A stretch of 64,000 nt of DNA from Clostridiales bacterium (GTDB lineage Bacteria > Bacillota > Clostridia > Christensenellales > Aristaeellaceae), in NCBI GenBank assembly GCA_012520375.1, contig JAAYOH010000099.1, positions 1 to 64,000 of the forward strand, read 5' to 3'. Below are positions 1 through 7,585 of this stretch, in pieces. The notes beneath the pieces are model-generated. The model was not told the origin of the DNA, ran no database searches, and was given only the letters and a program-made list of their open reading frames with translations. Within the stretch, counting starts at the first letter, position 1, and each line of letters opens with the position of its first letter. A program made the translations under genes and the position numbers.

Positions 1-115
1 CTGTGGGCTGGATTGCTGCGTCGATCAAGGTCACCTCTTCTTTTTCGGCAATGGCGTCCAGCAGCTTTTTCGTGTTTCCATGATGCTTTGAATAGTAGAC
101 AATGGCCGTTGGCAT
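1..115 (-). CDS. Flavodoxin-like protein, N-terminal part (gene runs off the left edge)
   Basis: Reading the minus strand from an ATG at 115 gives a protein starting MPTAIVYYSKHHGNTKKLLD, the classic flavodoxin opening: a hydrophobic beta strand followed by the phosphate-binding loop (S-K-x-x-G-N-T) that holds FMN phosphate. A strong ribosome binding site (GGAGGGG) lies 5 nt upstream of the ATG, which fixes the start. Only about 38 residues are in the window, so the length and C-terminal features cannot be judged. Flavodoxins are small cytosolic one-electron carriers that can replace ferredoxin when iron is scarce. A second, complete flavodoxin lies at 53962-54378. Confidence 0.75.
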   Translation of the reverse strand, partial: MPTAIVYYSKHHGNTKKLLDAIAEKEEVTLIDAAIQPT

Positions 116-271
116 CCGATCCCCTCCTTTTCGATTGGCTTCTGCTTCTGCGCTTGATTGTGACGGCAGCAATAATACCGATGATCATACAAATTGTAAC
201 AATGCTCACCAGCTTCTATTATATCATATCGACGGCATATTGGTGGTTATAATTGGCAAATGCCGTCTCGC

Positions 272-379
272 ATTTCGCGCGATTTAGCATTACTCAAAAA
301 ATCCGCCTCTTTTGAGTCGGATCGTGATGGTCGCAACAGGACTCGAACCTGTAGCCCCATCGATGTGAACGGTGTGCTC
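272..379. repeat. Left copy of ~110-bp imperfect direct repeat (possible attachment site)
   Basis: This stretch matches 3631-3741 in the same orientation, beginning at a shared 'atttc-cgcgatttagcat' and running through a hairpin terminator and the 3' half of a tRNA-Val. Several substitutions and a few-base indel separate the copies. The two copies bracket a degraded mobile-element region. The arrangement fits attL/attR of an element that entered a tRNA 3' end, or alternatively two diverged tRNA-Val copies. Confidence 0.6.
296..322 (-). terminator. Rho-independent terminator after the tRNA-Val remnant
   Basis: On the minus strand an imperfect hairpin (ATCCG-A-CTC, loop AAAA, GAG-G-CGGAT) is followed by a run of T. 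The same hairpin with small changes follows the intact tRNA-Val at 3659-3685. Confidence 0.6.
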
Positions 380-381
380 AA
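328..381 (-). pseudogene. tRNA-Val(CAC) remnant, 5' half missing
   Basis: The minus strand carries the end of a D arm (GAGC), an anticodon loop with CAC, a perfectly paired T arm (ACAGG/CCTGT around TTCGAGT) and the 3' acceptor strand TGCGACC. The sequence upstream no longer provides the 5' acceptor strand or D loop. The anticodon stem has one mismatch. The T-stem sequence differs from that of the intact tRNA-Val at 3690-3762 but keeps pairing, so this fragment comes from a different, once functional tRNA-Val version rather than from recent copying. Confidence 0.7.
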
Positions 382-439
382 GCATAGCGGCTCCCGTGCC
401 TGGAATACTATGGGAGATTGGCCCTATCATGATCCACAG

Positions 440-1291
440 TTATTTATCATCCGTAGAGAGATCATCAGAACCAGCTTCCGGCAACGCTTTCGGCGCAGGC
501 TTCTCTTGCTTTTTCCCAAGCACAAAAGGTAACTGGAACTTTATTTGCGGCATTTCAATCTTCGGCAATTCGACATTTAGCAGTTGGATGTTTATCTGGG
601 GCATTTGAATCCATGGTTTTTTCGCGTTCTCTTCAATCGCCGCATCACGCCTCTCCTGTATTTCATTGTAAAGTATAGCCAACGAACGATATGCCGAAAT
701 TACATCCTCGTTAGTTGCATCAACACCCGCGCCAAAGAGAACATAGTTTTTATCCTTCGTGACAATCATAAGGGCAGCCGCACCAACATCAGTCACGGCA
801 TACGGGGTGCCACCCTGAAAATCATAGCCCGGACTGCTCTTAAACACATCCACCCATTGGCCACTTAACAAACGTACTTTTGCGGGTATTTCTCGGATCG
901 ATGTTTGCTTTACATTCCGCCCAGATTGAAGGATACGGTATTGCCGATCCCCAGAGATCTCAATTTTGAGCAATTCATTTATATGTCCAATTAAGTTTTT
1001 TCCAGTCATACTTACGCTCTTAAAAATCTTATCTATTAGCGCCTGATGATAGGTGACAGCATAGCTTGCGGAATCAGGTTGCTCAACATCCGCTAATATG
1101 ATTCCATAAGGTTCTTGACGGTCAAATTGAAGGATGCGTAACTGAGATGAATCGGTGCGCTGAAACAAGGATTTTGTTCGGGCAACCTCATGAAATACAG
1201 GATAATATACAGATATGCGCTTTTGCAGCATCAAATCCGTTATGGTTTCCGGATCAATGAATAATCCATGGACATCTATTTTCTGCGGCAT
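440..1291 (-). CDS. Hypothetical protein, 283 aa
   Basis: I do not recognise a family. The ATG at 1291 is preceded by AAAGGAG at 10 nt; a TTG three codons upstream is less well placed. There is no signal peptide or membrane segment. The protein is mixed alpha/beta. The C-terminal ~60 residues form a low-complexity tail with repeated short hydrophobic strands of the type 'MPQI-x-IQL / LPKIEMPQIKFQLP', followed by a charged end. It sits beside the recombinase remnant inside the repeat-flanked region, so it may be mobile-element cargo. Base composition is visibly more AT-rich than the genes after 3.9 kb. Confidence 0.55.
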   Translation of the reverse strand: MPQKIDVHGLFIDPETITDLMLQKRISVYYPVFHEVARTKSLFQRTDSSQLRILQFDRQEPYGIILADVEQPDSASYAVTYHQALIDKIFKSVSMTGKNLIGHINELLKIEISGDRQYRILQSGRNVKQTSIREIPAKVRLLSGQWVDVFKSSPGYDFQGGTPYAVTDVGAAALMIVTKDKNYVLFGAGVDATNEDVISAYRSLAILYNEIQERRDAAIEENAKKPWIQMPQINIQLLNVELPKIEMPQIKFQLPFVLGKKQEKPAPKALPEAGSDDLSTDDK

Positions 1292-1416
1292 CTCAAACAA
1301 TCTCCTTTACAAGTTACCAGCGAAAACCATAGGCATGAAACTCACAGCGAATTACGATTAACCAAGTGTATTATACCACTTCCCTAAACCAGATGCAACA
1401 TAGACCTTAACCAAAG

Positions 1417-1442
1417 AAAAAAGCGCCGCCCTTTCGGGCGGC
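1417..1442 (-). terminator. Terminator downstream of the recombinase remnant
   Basis: A perfect 7-bp stem (GCCGCCC/GGGCGGC) with a 4-nt loop is followed on the minus strand by GC and six T. It lies 12 nt past the stop of the recombinase remnant. Confidence 0.8.
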
Positions 1443-1453
1443 AGAATCGCTTA

Positions 1454-2190
1454 TTATGATGCTTTCTTATCGGCTCCTCCATCGGCATCCGGTTCCAGGA
1501 ATTGCCAGGCCGTCAGTTTGAACTTAATCATTATCTGGCATCCGCGCCAAGCCTCGATCCGATTGAGGACCTCCGCCAGGACCATGCGCTTTTGCGTCTC
1601 GGGTGCGTCCTCGAAAAGCTGCCCCCGTTCGGCCAGTTTCCGGGCTTGCAGACGCTTCGCTTTGAGGATTTCTTCCTCGTCCTGATTCACCAGGAGGATT
1701 CGCTGGTATTCCGCGCAAGCCGCTTCGTGGCGGCCTTTTGTTTCGGTATGAGCTGGTTGATGATTGCCAAATCCAGCTGGGATTCGCCGGCAAGCGCTTT
1801 GATCGCCTGATCCTCCAGGGCAGCCACGGCCCTCCCGCCGCTCGGCATTGAATTTTCCGCGCTCCTCTATGATTTCAATCGCCTTATAAAAACAGTAAGC
1901 GTCGATAATCCGCAGCTCGTCAATCGGATCGGATAGCGTCTCTTCCAGGTGCATTTGACCTCGGTCAATGGGATTCCGATCATGGCCCAGAGGGATGTGG
2001 CGCGCCATAGCGCCGTGCCGCGCTTGGCCTTGATCCCGCGTTCGTTGAGCCAGTTCACTATGTGATTCCCGCCAAAGCCTTCGTCAACGATCAGGTGATA
2101 CAACTGAGCCTTGATCGCCGCCTCTGCCTCGTTCCGTACCAAATCTCGAACAGGCTTGCCCTTCTTGTTCACGCGCCCCAGGAAGCTGCT
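1454..2190 (-). pseudogene. Degenerate large serine recombinase (C-terminal half)
   Basis: The minus strand contains recognisable blocks of a large serine recombinase in different frames. Around 2190-2000 is a recombinase domain block (VNKKGKPVRDL, then GFGGNHIVNWLNERGIKAKR). A frameshift near 1985 is followed by the block TLSDPIDELRIIDAY...YKAIEIIEERG. Another frame near 1830-1710 reads LEDQAIKALAGESQLDLAII, and the C-terminal block LFEDAPETQKRMVLAEVLNRIE...FKLTAWQFL ends at 1454. The N-terminal catalytic resolvase domain and the zinc-ribbon part are missing. Such enzymes integrate and excise mobile elements; this copy cannot be functional. Confidence 0.75.
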
Positions 2191-2226
2191 GTTCCGCAGC
2201 CGAAGGAATGCCTTCAGGACGCCGCG

Positions 2227-2631
2227 ATGAAAGTTGCTGACGAACCCGCCGAGGCAGCCAGTGAAGACGATCCGGGGAAGGATGAAGAACCGATCCCCGT
2301 GGCCATGGAGGTACACTACAGCATACCCAGCAGCGCTCGCAAGGCTCTGGCACATGCCATCGGCAAGAACATCGGCGCATACCCCAGTTATCAGGCCGCT
2401 CCCAGCTTCGCCTGCACCATCGGCGAATATACCCTGGATCGCAACGGCGTATTGATCGGCCCACGCAATTCCCAGCTGCTGCTCATCCTGGCCCAGGACG
2501 GATACAAAACCAAGCAAAAAGCGACGACCATTTCCCGGCGCGATGCCGGACGTGGTTGTCGAAAAGAAATTGATTTTTTCCTATCTATTGTACCTCAACC
2601 GCCTATTTGTCCGAGATGGAATATTATTTAA
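2227..2631 (+). CDS. Mobile-element hypothetical protein remnant, 134 aa
   Basis: The middle of this reading frame (MEVHYSIPSSARKALAHAIG, then YPSYQAAPSFACTIGEYTLD, then RNGVLIGP) resembles a small family found on clostridial phages and integrative elements, often labelled 'virulence-related', in which an amphipathic helix is followed by a Y-x-x-A-P-S-F-x-x-x-I-G-x-Y strand. The frame continues past about 2530 into sequence that does not look protein-like, so the 3' end is probably truncated and fused to unrelated DNA. The start is uncertain: ATG at 2227 or at 2308. It abuts the recombinase remnant on the opposite strand. The family assignment is tentative. Confidence 0.35.
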   Translation: MKVADEPAEAASEDDPGKDEEPIPVAMEVHYSIPSSARKALAHAIGKNIGAYPSYQAAPSFACTIGEYTLDRNGVLIGPRNSQLLLILAQDGYKTKQKATTISRRDAGRGCRKEIDFFLSIVPQPPICPRWNII

Positions 2632-2777
2632 AAGTATATAGTACTACCAAGGATTATTATTGATTGGTATCTTGCAGTGTCTGCAGACTAAAAAGAGGGG
2701 CGCTATTTGAAAGGAAGTGTGCCCCTTACATATAGTCAGAGTATCTCAAAAGCCGCTTACATAGGGGGATCGACTCT

Positions 2778-3155
2778 CTATGGATCGTCAGAGCCATCGT
2801 CAAAAGACCAGCAACGCTCGTTATAGGTCTTCACGCGGAACATTTTTCGTATCTGGGAGGCCTTGGTCGATGCAGTATTGACAGACAGGTCGAAGAAACC
2901 GGCTACTTCTGCAGCATCCAAACGGTTCTTGCACCCGCGGACAAAGCGGTCGTTCTGTGCGCACACGAAATACACGATTCCCGCCGCCCATGTGTTCAGA
3001 TTCCCGCTCAGTAGCGGCGAGGGCCGCTTTCTGCACAGTTTCTCCAACGCCGCAAGGCATTTTTCCAAATACCTCGCGTCCAGCTGCGCCTCGCAGAAAA
3101 CCGTTATCGCGGGCACAAGGCAATTATAGATCCCTTGCATTTCTTTGGGGATCAC
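2778..3155 (-). CDS. DUF6398-like protein, 125 aa
   Basis: The pattern IYNCLVPAITVFCEAQLD, then the RPSPLLSG turn, a W-A-A-G-I-V-Y-F segment and a C-terminal helix-turn-helix-like stretch (DAAEVAGFFDLSVNTASTKA) matches my recollection of DUF6398, a cytosolic family of unknown function often encoded near mobile elements. A GTG at 3155 is preceded by GGAGG at 8 nt and is my preferred start; an ATG at 3179 would add eight residues that themselves encode the Shine-Dalgarno sequence. It lies inside the repeat-flanked island and is probably cargo. Confidence 0.55.
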   Translation of the reverse strand: MIPKEMQGIYNCLVPAITVFCEAQLDARYLEKCLAALEKLCRKRPSPLLSGNLNTWAAGIVYFVCAQNDRFVRGCKNRLDAAEVAGFFDLSVNTASTKASQIRKMFRVKTYNERCWSFDDGSDDP

Positions 3156-3245
3156 GCTATCCACCTCCTCCTCATGCATATAACAAATATTTTATCACAA
3201 AAGCGATGAAAACCAAAAGGATTTTTCTCTTTCTTGTCGAACTAT

Positions 3246-3481
3246 ATGCAACAGATCCCCGACGTCCCCCAACCGGGTCATTATCACACCTACGGACATG
3301 TCCAGCACGCGCCTGCCCGGGTGATGCTCTTTATCCGGCACGACAAAGAAAGACAGAAGGAACGCATGCAGACCTGTGACATCCCTTCGGCATGATCCAG
3401 CACTACGATGGCGCGGGCTATTTCCTGTGCAAGAACAAGGAAAAGGTAGCCGCGGAACGCACTCATGTACTTGAGCTGTAA
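3246..3481 (+). pseudogene. Possible broken small gene
   Basis: Two short frames overlap at an ATGA (3392-3395): 49 codons from ATG 3246, then 29 codons reading 'MIQHYDGAGYFLCKNKEKVA' to a stop at 3479-3481. Both halves look protein-like and may be one gene split by a frameshift. I cannot assign a family. The rest of 3156-3658 shows nothing else I can support. Confidence 0.25.
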
Positions 3482-3630
3482 CATCAGAAGAGCCATTGCG
3501 CTGGCGGTCGGAGCGCAAAGCCTTAAACGCTGTTCCGCAGCAGAATACACCCGAGATTTCTATGCAAATATGACGGGAAAAAGCGAGTATAGATGCGAAA
3601 ATCACGCGATACACAGCACATTAAGCCCCT

Positions 3631-3741
3631 ATTTCACGCGATTTAGCATCCCTTAAAGAAAAATCCGCCTCTTTTGAGACGGATTGTGATGGTCTGTACT
3701 GGACTCGAACCAGTGACCCCATCGATGTGAACGATGTGCTC
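3631..3741. repeat. Right copy of ~110-bp imperfect direct repeat
   Basis: This is the partner of 272-379. Here it includes the 3' portion of the intact tRNA-Val and its terminator, plus about 28 bp of flank beyond the terminator that also matches the left copy. Confidence 0.6.
3659..3685 (-). terminator. Terminator of tRNA-Val
   Basis: The minus-strand hairpin AATCCG-T-CTC, loop AAAA, GAG-G-CGGATT is followed by a T run, starting a few bases past the tRNA 3' end. Confidence 0.7.
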
Positions 3742-3762
3742 TACCAACTGAGCCAACAGACC
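3690..3762 (-). tRNA. tRNA-Val (anticodon CAC)
   Basis: The 73-nt minus-strand sequence folds as a full cloverleaf: acceptor GGTCTGT/ACAGACC, D arm GCTC/GAGC, anticodon stem CATCG/CGATG around loop TTCACAT (anticodon CAC, reads GUG), T arm ACTGG/CCAGT around TTCGAGT, and discriminator A. CCA is not encoded. Its 3' half is the sequence duplicated at 328-381. Confidence 0.95.
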
Positions 3763-3931
3763 AAGTGCATACTGCTTATCGCAGTAACAATATACATATT
3801 ATCACTGTTCCCCCTTTTTGTCAATACCAAAAATATTATTTTTAAATAGTTTCATCATAAGAGGGGGACAAGGAGGCCGATTTGTGGTATAGTGTACATT
3901 GTTGCCATCATAACCATACGGAGGAAGGTTC

Positions 3932-4819
3932 ATGAATACGGGTCCATTCAGCCGGGTTTTTCTCGCCCGCTTTTTCCTGTTCGGCGCCGCCATCATATGG
4001 GGCAGTTCCTTTTTTATGGTGAAGGGCGTCGTGGACCACCTGCCCCCCGCCACCCTGCTGGCGGTGCGCTTTTCCATCGGAACCCTGATCCTGGCGCTCA
4101 TCTTTCAAAAGAAACTCAAGGGCCTGCGCCGGAGGGATCTGGTCCAGGGCGGCATCATGGGGATGTGGCTGGCGGCGGGTTCCCTGGTACAGGGCATCGG
4201 GATCCTGGACACCACCCCGGGGAAAAACGCCTTCCTCACGGGGATCTACTGCGTCATCGTCCCTTTTTTGTTCTGGGCCTCGGGGGGCAAGCGTCCGCCC
4301 CTGCGCAGTTTTCTCGCCGCTTTCCTGTGCCTGCTGGGCATCGGGCTGGTCTCCCTTACAGAAACCCTGCGCATCGGCAAGGGGGACCTGCTCACCCTGA
4401 TCAGCGGCTTTCTGTTCGCGGTACACATCGTGTCCGTGGCCCGCAGGGGGGAGGGCATGGACCCCATCGCCCTGTGTATCCTCCAGTTCGCCTCTACCGC
4501 CCTTTTCTGCTGGATCTACGCCCTGATCGTGGAGGGCAACCCCTTTGCCTTTGACTGGAGGCCGGTGTGGAAACCCGTCCTGTACCTTGCCCTGGGCCCC
4601 ACCACCCTGGCGTTCCTCTTTCAAATGATGGGGCTGCGCCTGTCGACCCCTTCCGCCGCCTCCCTGATCCTCAGCCTGGAATCGGTGTTCGGGGTGCTGT
4701 TTTCTGCGCTCTTCTATGGCGAACGCATGACCTTCCGCCTGGTCCTGGGCTTTTCGGTCATCTTTGCCGCCGTGCTGATCAGCGAGTACCGCCCCCGGGA
4801 GCGCGAGGTCGCGTCCTGA
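3932..4819 (+). CDS. EamA/DMT-family transporter, 295 aa
   Basis: The protein has about ten hydrophobic segments arranged as two EamA repeats (roughly residues 12-140 and 150-290). The first repeat opens with the typical G-A-A-I-I-W-G-S-S-F motif. The second ends with a motif near 245-265 (SLESVFGVLFSALFYGE) characteristic of drug/metabolite exporters of the inner membrane. The start ATG has GGAGGAAGG at 3-4 nt spacing. Substrate cannot be inferred; family members export amino acids, purines or toxic metabolites. A weak promoter with TATAGT at 3888-3893 lies upstream. Confidence 0.88.
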   Translation: MNTGPFSRVFLARFFLFGAAIIWGSSFFMVKGVVDHLPPATLLAVRFSIGTLILALIFQKKLKGLRRRDLVQGGIMGMWLAAGSLVQGIGILDTTPGKNAFLTGIYCVIVPFLFWASGGKRPPLRSFLAAFLCLLGIGLVSLTETLRIGKGDLLTLISGFLFAVHIVSVARRGEGMDPIALCILQFASTALFCWIYALIVEGNPFAFDWRPVWKPVLYLALGPTTLAFLFQMMGLRLSTPSAASLILSLESVFGVLFSALFYGERMTFRLVLGFSVIFAAVLISEYRPREREVAS

Positions 4820-4889
4820 ACCATTTATTCACTTGTGTCCCGGGTCCGGGGATGATATAATGAGCCAGCGGATCAAATGGGAGGCGCAC

Positions 4890-5264
4890 ATGAAGAACAG
4901 AGGACGTAGGGCGCTCCTCTTCCAGGCTTTGGCCGTCATCCTGTTCACCCTTCTTTCGGTACTGGCTGTGGGCCTTGGGGGCATTTGGTACGATGTGGGC
5001 ATGTGGGGGCTCGTCCCCCTGGCAGGGGCGGTGTGCGCCTGGCGGGGGGTGCGGCGCGGGGTTTCGGCGTATCTGGCCTGGATCCTTCCCCCCTGCTGTC
5101 AAACCGCCTTTCACTGGATCCTGCTGGGCTATCCCCCCAGTTCCCCGGGCATGCCCATGGTATGCGCCCTGTTGGCCCTGGTGGCCTCGGCTGCCGCCCA
5201 GGTCCTGAACGAACGAGGGAACAAGCCTCCACAAGAAAAACGCGACAGGATCGGAGGACGATAA
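4890..5264 (+). CDS. Small integral membrane protein, 124 aa
   Basis: The start at ATG 4890 is chosen because GGGAGG lies 5 nt upstream. About four hydrophobic stretches are seen (residues ~9-30, 34-50, 58-80, 85-105), with a basic, hydrophilic C-terminus. No family recognised. It ends 1 nt before the FGGY kinase start, and the kinase Shine-Dalgarno sequence lies within its last codons, so the two are probably co-transcribed. Confidence 0.6.
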   Translation: MKNRGRRALLFQALAVILFTLLSVLAVGLGGIWYDVGMWGLVPLAGAVCAWRGVRRGVSAYLAWILPPCCQTAFHWILLGYPPSSPGMPMVCALLALVASAAAQVLNERGNKPPQEKRDRIGGR

Positions 5265-5265
5265 C

Positions 5266-6783
5266 ATGGGCAAAAACTACATCATGACCTGCGATGCCGG
5301 GACCACGGGCTGCAAATGCTCCGTGTTCGATGCTGCGGGCAAGGCGATGTGCGCCGTCAAGTTCAATTATCCCACGGACTATCCCAAGCCGAACTGGGCC
5401 GAGCAGGACCCCTCCATGGTCCTGAAAGCCATCCTCGGCGGAATCAAGGAACTACTCACCCAGGTCTCCCCCGCCGACATCGCCTGTGTGGGGCTGTCCG
5501 GCACAATGAACGGCTGCATCCCGGTGGACGCCGGGGGCCATGCCTTGCACCCGAACATCATCCATTCCGATTCCCGCGCCTGGCAGGAAGCCAGGGACAT
5601 CGAAAAGATCATCAGCCCCGGGGACTTTTTCCGCCTGACAGGCAACCGGCTGGACCACCACTTCACCCTGCCCAAGATCCTGTGGATGCGAAACCACCGG
5701 CCCGGTGTGTACAAGCGCGCCCGTTGGTGGCTGAACACCAAGGACTACATCTACGCCCACCTCACCGGTCAGGTGGGGGTCACCGATTATTCCGACGCCT
5801 CCCTCACCATCGCCCTGGACATCGTCAATCGCTGCTGGGCGGAGGATTTGCTCAAGGAACTGGGCATCCCGGTGGGCCGCATGCCTTCCATCCACCCCGG
5901 CAGCGCGGTGCTGGGTGGCATTACCAAGGACATCGCCGAGAAGACCGGCCTGCTGGAGGGCACGCCGGTGGCCATCGGCGGCGGCGACGGGGCCTGCGCC
6001 GGCCGGGGGGCCGGGCTGTCCACTCCGGGCACCGCCTACTGCTGCATCGGCTCCAGCGCCTGGGTCAGCCTGCTCACCCGGCAGCCGGTGCTGGATGAGG
6101 AGATGCGCATCTCCAACTACCTCGACATGGGGGGCGACGTCAACCATACCCTGGGCGTCATCCAGACCGGGGCAGCCGCCTACGACTGGGCCGTGTCCAA
6201 CCTGCTCACCGGGGCGGAAGCCGCCACCGGCGCCGATCACAACCGCATCGAAAACATGGCCCGGCAAATCGAGCCCGGGTCCGAGGGCGTACTGTTCCTG
6301 CCCACCCTGATGGGCGAGCGTACCCCCTATTGGGATCCCAACACCCGGGGCTGTCTCATGGGCTTCACCCTGTACCACGACCAGCGCCACGTGGCCCGGG
6401 CGGTGTACGAAGGGGTGGGGTTTGCCCTGAACAACACCATCGAGATCATGCACGACTGCGGCCAGCCCATCCGCTCCATGATGCTGATCGGGGGCGGCGC
6501 CCGCTCCGGGCTGTGGCCCGATATGCTGGCCAACATCTTCGGCGTCCCCACCCAGGTACACATGACCCCCGGAGAAGCCACCTCCATGGGCGCCGCCATG
6601 GCCGCCGGCGTGGGCGTGGGCATCTTCGACAGCTTCGAATCGGCGGCGGCCATCGTACAGGCCCGGTCCAGCCACCCGGGCAATCCGGCCATTGCCGAAA
6701 AGTACCGGGAGGTTTTTGGCTTGTACCGCAGGATGTACGGCTGCCTGAAGCCCCTCTTCGACGGCATTGCGGAGCAGGGGTAA
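5266..6783 (+). CDS. FGGY-family carbohydrate kinase, xylulokinase-like, 505 aa
   Basis: The N-terminus has the FGGY phosphate-1 motif DAGTTGCKCSVFD at residues ~10-22. The catalytic aspartate region is N-I-I-H-S-D-S-R-A (~98-106), and the second ATP-binding half includes GGGARSGLWPDMLANIFG (~410-427) and GEATSMGAAMAAG (~439-451). Length is normal for xylulokinase, L-fuculokinase or ribulokinase. Such cytosolic enzymes phosphorylate a sugar or sugar alcohol with ATP to feed central metabolism. The exact sugar cannot be read from sequence; fuculose is possible given the fucosidase locus at 24-35 kb, but that link is inference. The ATG has GGAGGACGATAAC directly upstream. Confidence 0.88.
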   Translation: MGKNYIMTCDAGTTGCKCSVFDAAGKAMCAVKFNYPTDYPKPNWAEQDPSMVLKAILGGIKELLTQVSPADIACVGLSGTMNGCIPVDAGGHALHPNIIHSDSRAWQEARDIEKIISPGDFFRLTGNRLDHHFTLPKILWMRNHRPGVYKRARWWLNTKDYIYAHLTGQVGVTDYSDASLTIALDIVNRCWAEDLLKELGIPVGRMPSIHPGSAVLGGITKDIAEKTGLLEGTPVAIGGGDGACAGRGAGLSTPGTAYCCIGSSAWVSLLTRQPVLDEEMRISNYLDMGGDVNHTLGVIQTGAAAYDWAVSNLLTGAEAATGADHNRIENMARQIEPGSEGVLFLPTLMGERTPYWDPNTRGCLMGFTLYHDQRHVARAVYEGVGFALNNTIEIMHDCGQPIRSMMLIGGGARSGLWPDMLANIFGVPTQVHMTPGEATSMGAAMAAGVGVGIFDSFESAAAIVQARSSHPGNPAIAEKYREVFGLYRRMYGCLKPLFDGIAEQG

Positions 6784-6787
6784 AGCC

Positions 6788-7585
6788 ATGGACCACAGGG
6801 ATGATCCCGCCGTCTACCTGGAGCGGGTCGGCAGCATATACGTCAGCCTGTTCCGCATGGCCCACGCCATCACCGGCAACCGGGAGATCGCGGCCTATGT
6901 GTTCCGCAGCGCCATCGTGGAAGCCTACCTGCGCCGCAAGGAATGGCAGGGCCGCATGAGCTTCCAGGACGGACTGGAGCGCACGGTGCGGGGCGTAGCC
7001 CTGGCAGAGCTCAAGCGCATCCGGGCAGCCGGGCGCTTCGAGGTGGACTGGATCCTGCCCGAACCCGTGGTACAGGGCGCCGCCGCCACCCGGCAGGCGC
7101 TGCTGGAGCTTCTGGAAAAGGAATCCGAAGTCATACAGCGCATCGCCATGCTGTACTATGCCTGCCAGCTTAGCCATCGGCAGATCGCCCAGGTGATGCA
7201 GCTGCACACCGCCGAGGTCTCCGGCAAACTGCACCGTTTGAGTTCCCGTCTGCTCCGGGCCCTGAAACTGGGAGGCCAAAGGGGCATGCGCAGCCTGGAG
7301 GATCATTTGGAAGCCCTGTTGCTCTCCGCCCTCAACCGGGAGGGGGAGGAGGTCCCCGAGCCCGGCGTGGTGTTCCGCTCCTTTGAGCGGGATGTCATGG
7401 GGGCGACCCGGCCCCGGACCAGCCTGAGCCGGGTGATCGTGACCCTTTTGAAACTGCTGGGCGCCCTGGTGTTGGCCGCCCTGATCTGGCTTCTGGCCGT
7501 CTTGTTGGAACCCTCCCCCGAGACCGCTGCACCCCATTCCAGCCCCGACCCAAAAGTCCAAAGTATAACGGAGGTGCCCCCATGA
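6788..7585 (+). CDS. Sigma-factor-like protein with C-terminal membrane anchor, 265 aa
   Basis: The first ~150 residues are helical and laid out like an ECF sigma factor: a region-2-like part (VYLERVGSIYVSLFRMAHAI) and a region-4-like helix-turn-helix at ~122-150 (YYACQLSHRQIAQVMQLHTA). Unlike normal sigma factors it continues with a linker and one strong transmembrane segment at ~222-245, followed by a short P/S-rich tail. Orientation would leave the DNA-binding-like part inside the cell. The ATG at 6788 lies just after the kinase stop; its stop overlaps the next start (ATGA), so it is translationally coupled to the secreted caspase-fold protein. It may be a membrane-tethered regulator; sequence alone does not show that it binds polymerase. 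Confidence 0.6.
   Translation: MDHRDDPAVYLERVGSIYVSLFRMAHAITGNREIAAYVFRSAIVEAYLRRKEWQGRMSFQDGLERTVRGVALAELKRIRAAGRFEVDWILPEPVVQGAAATRQALLELLEKESEVIQRIAMLYYACQLSHRQIAQVMQLHTAEVSGKLHRLSSRLLRALKLGGQRGMRSLEDHLEALLLSALNREGEEVPEPGVVFRSFERDVMGATRPRTSLSRVIVTLLKLLGALVLAALIWLLAVLLEPSPETAAPHSSPDPKVQSITEVPP

Noticed and set aside
5452-6789. 445-codon open frame antisense to the FGGY kinase
   Set aside because: Shadow of a GC-rich gene; composition is Gly/Ala/His-rich without motifs and the sense protein is a clear kinase.
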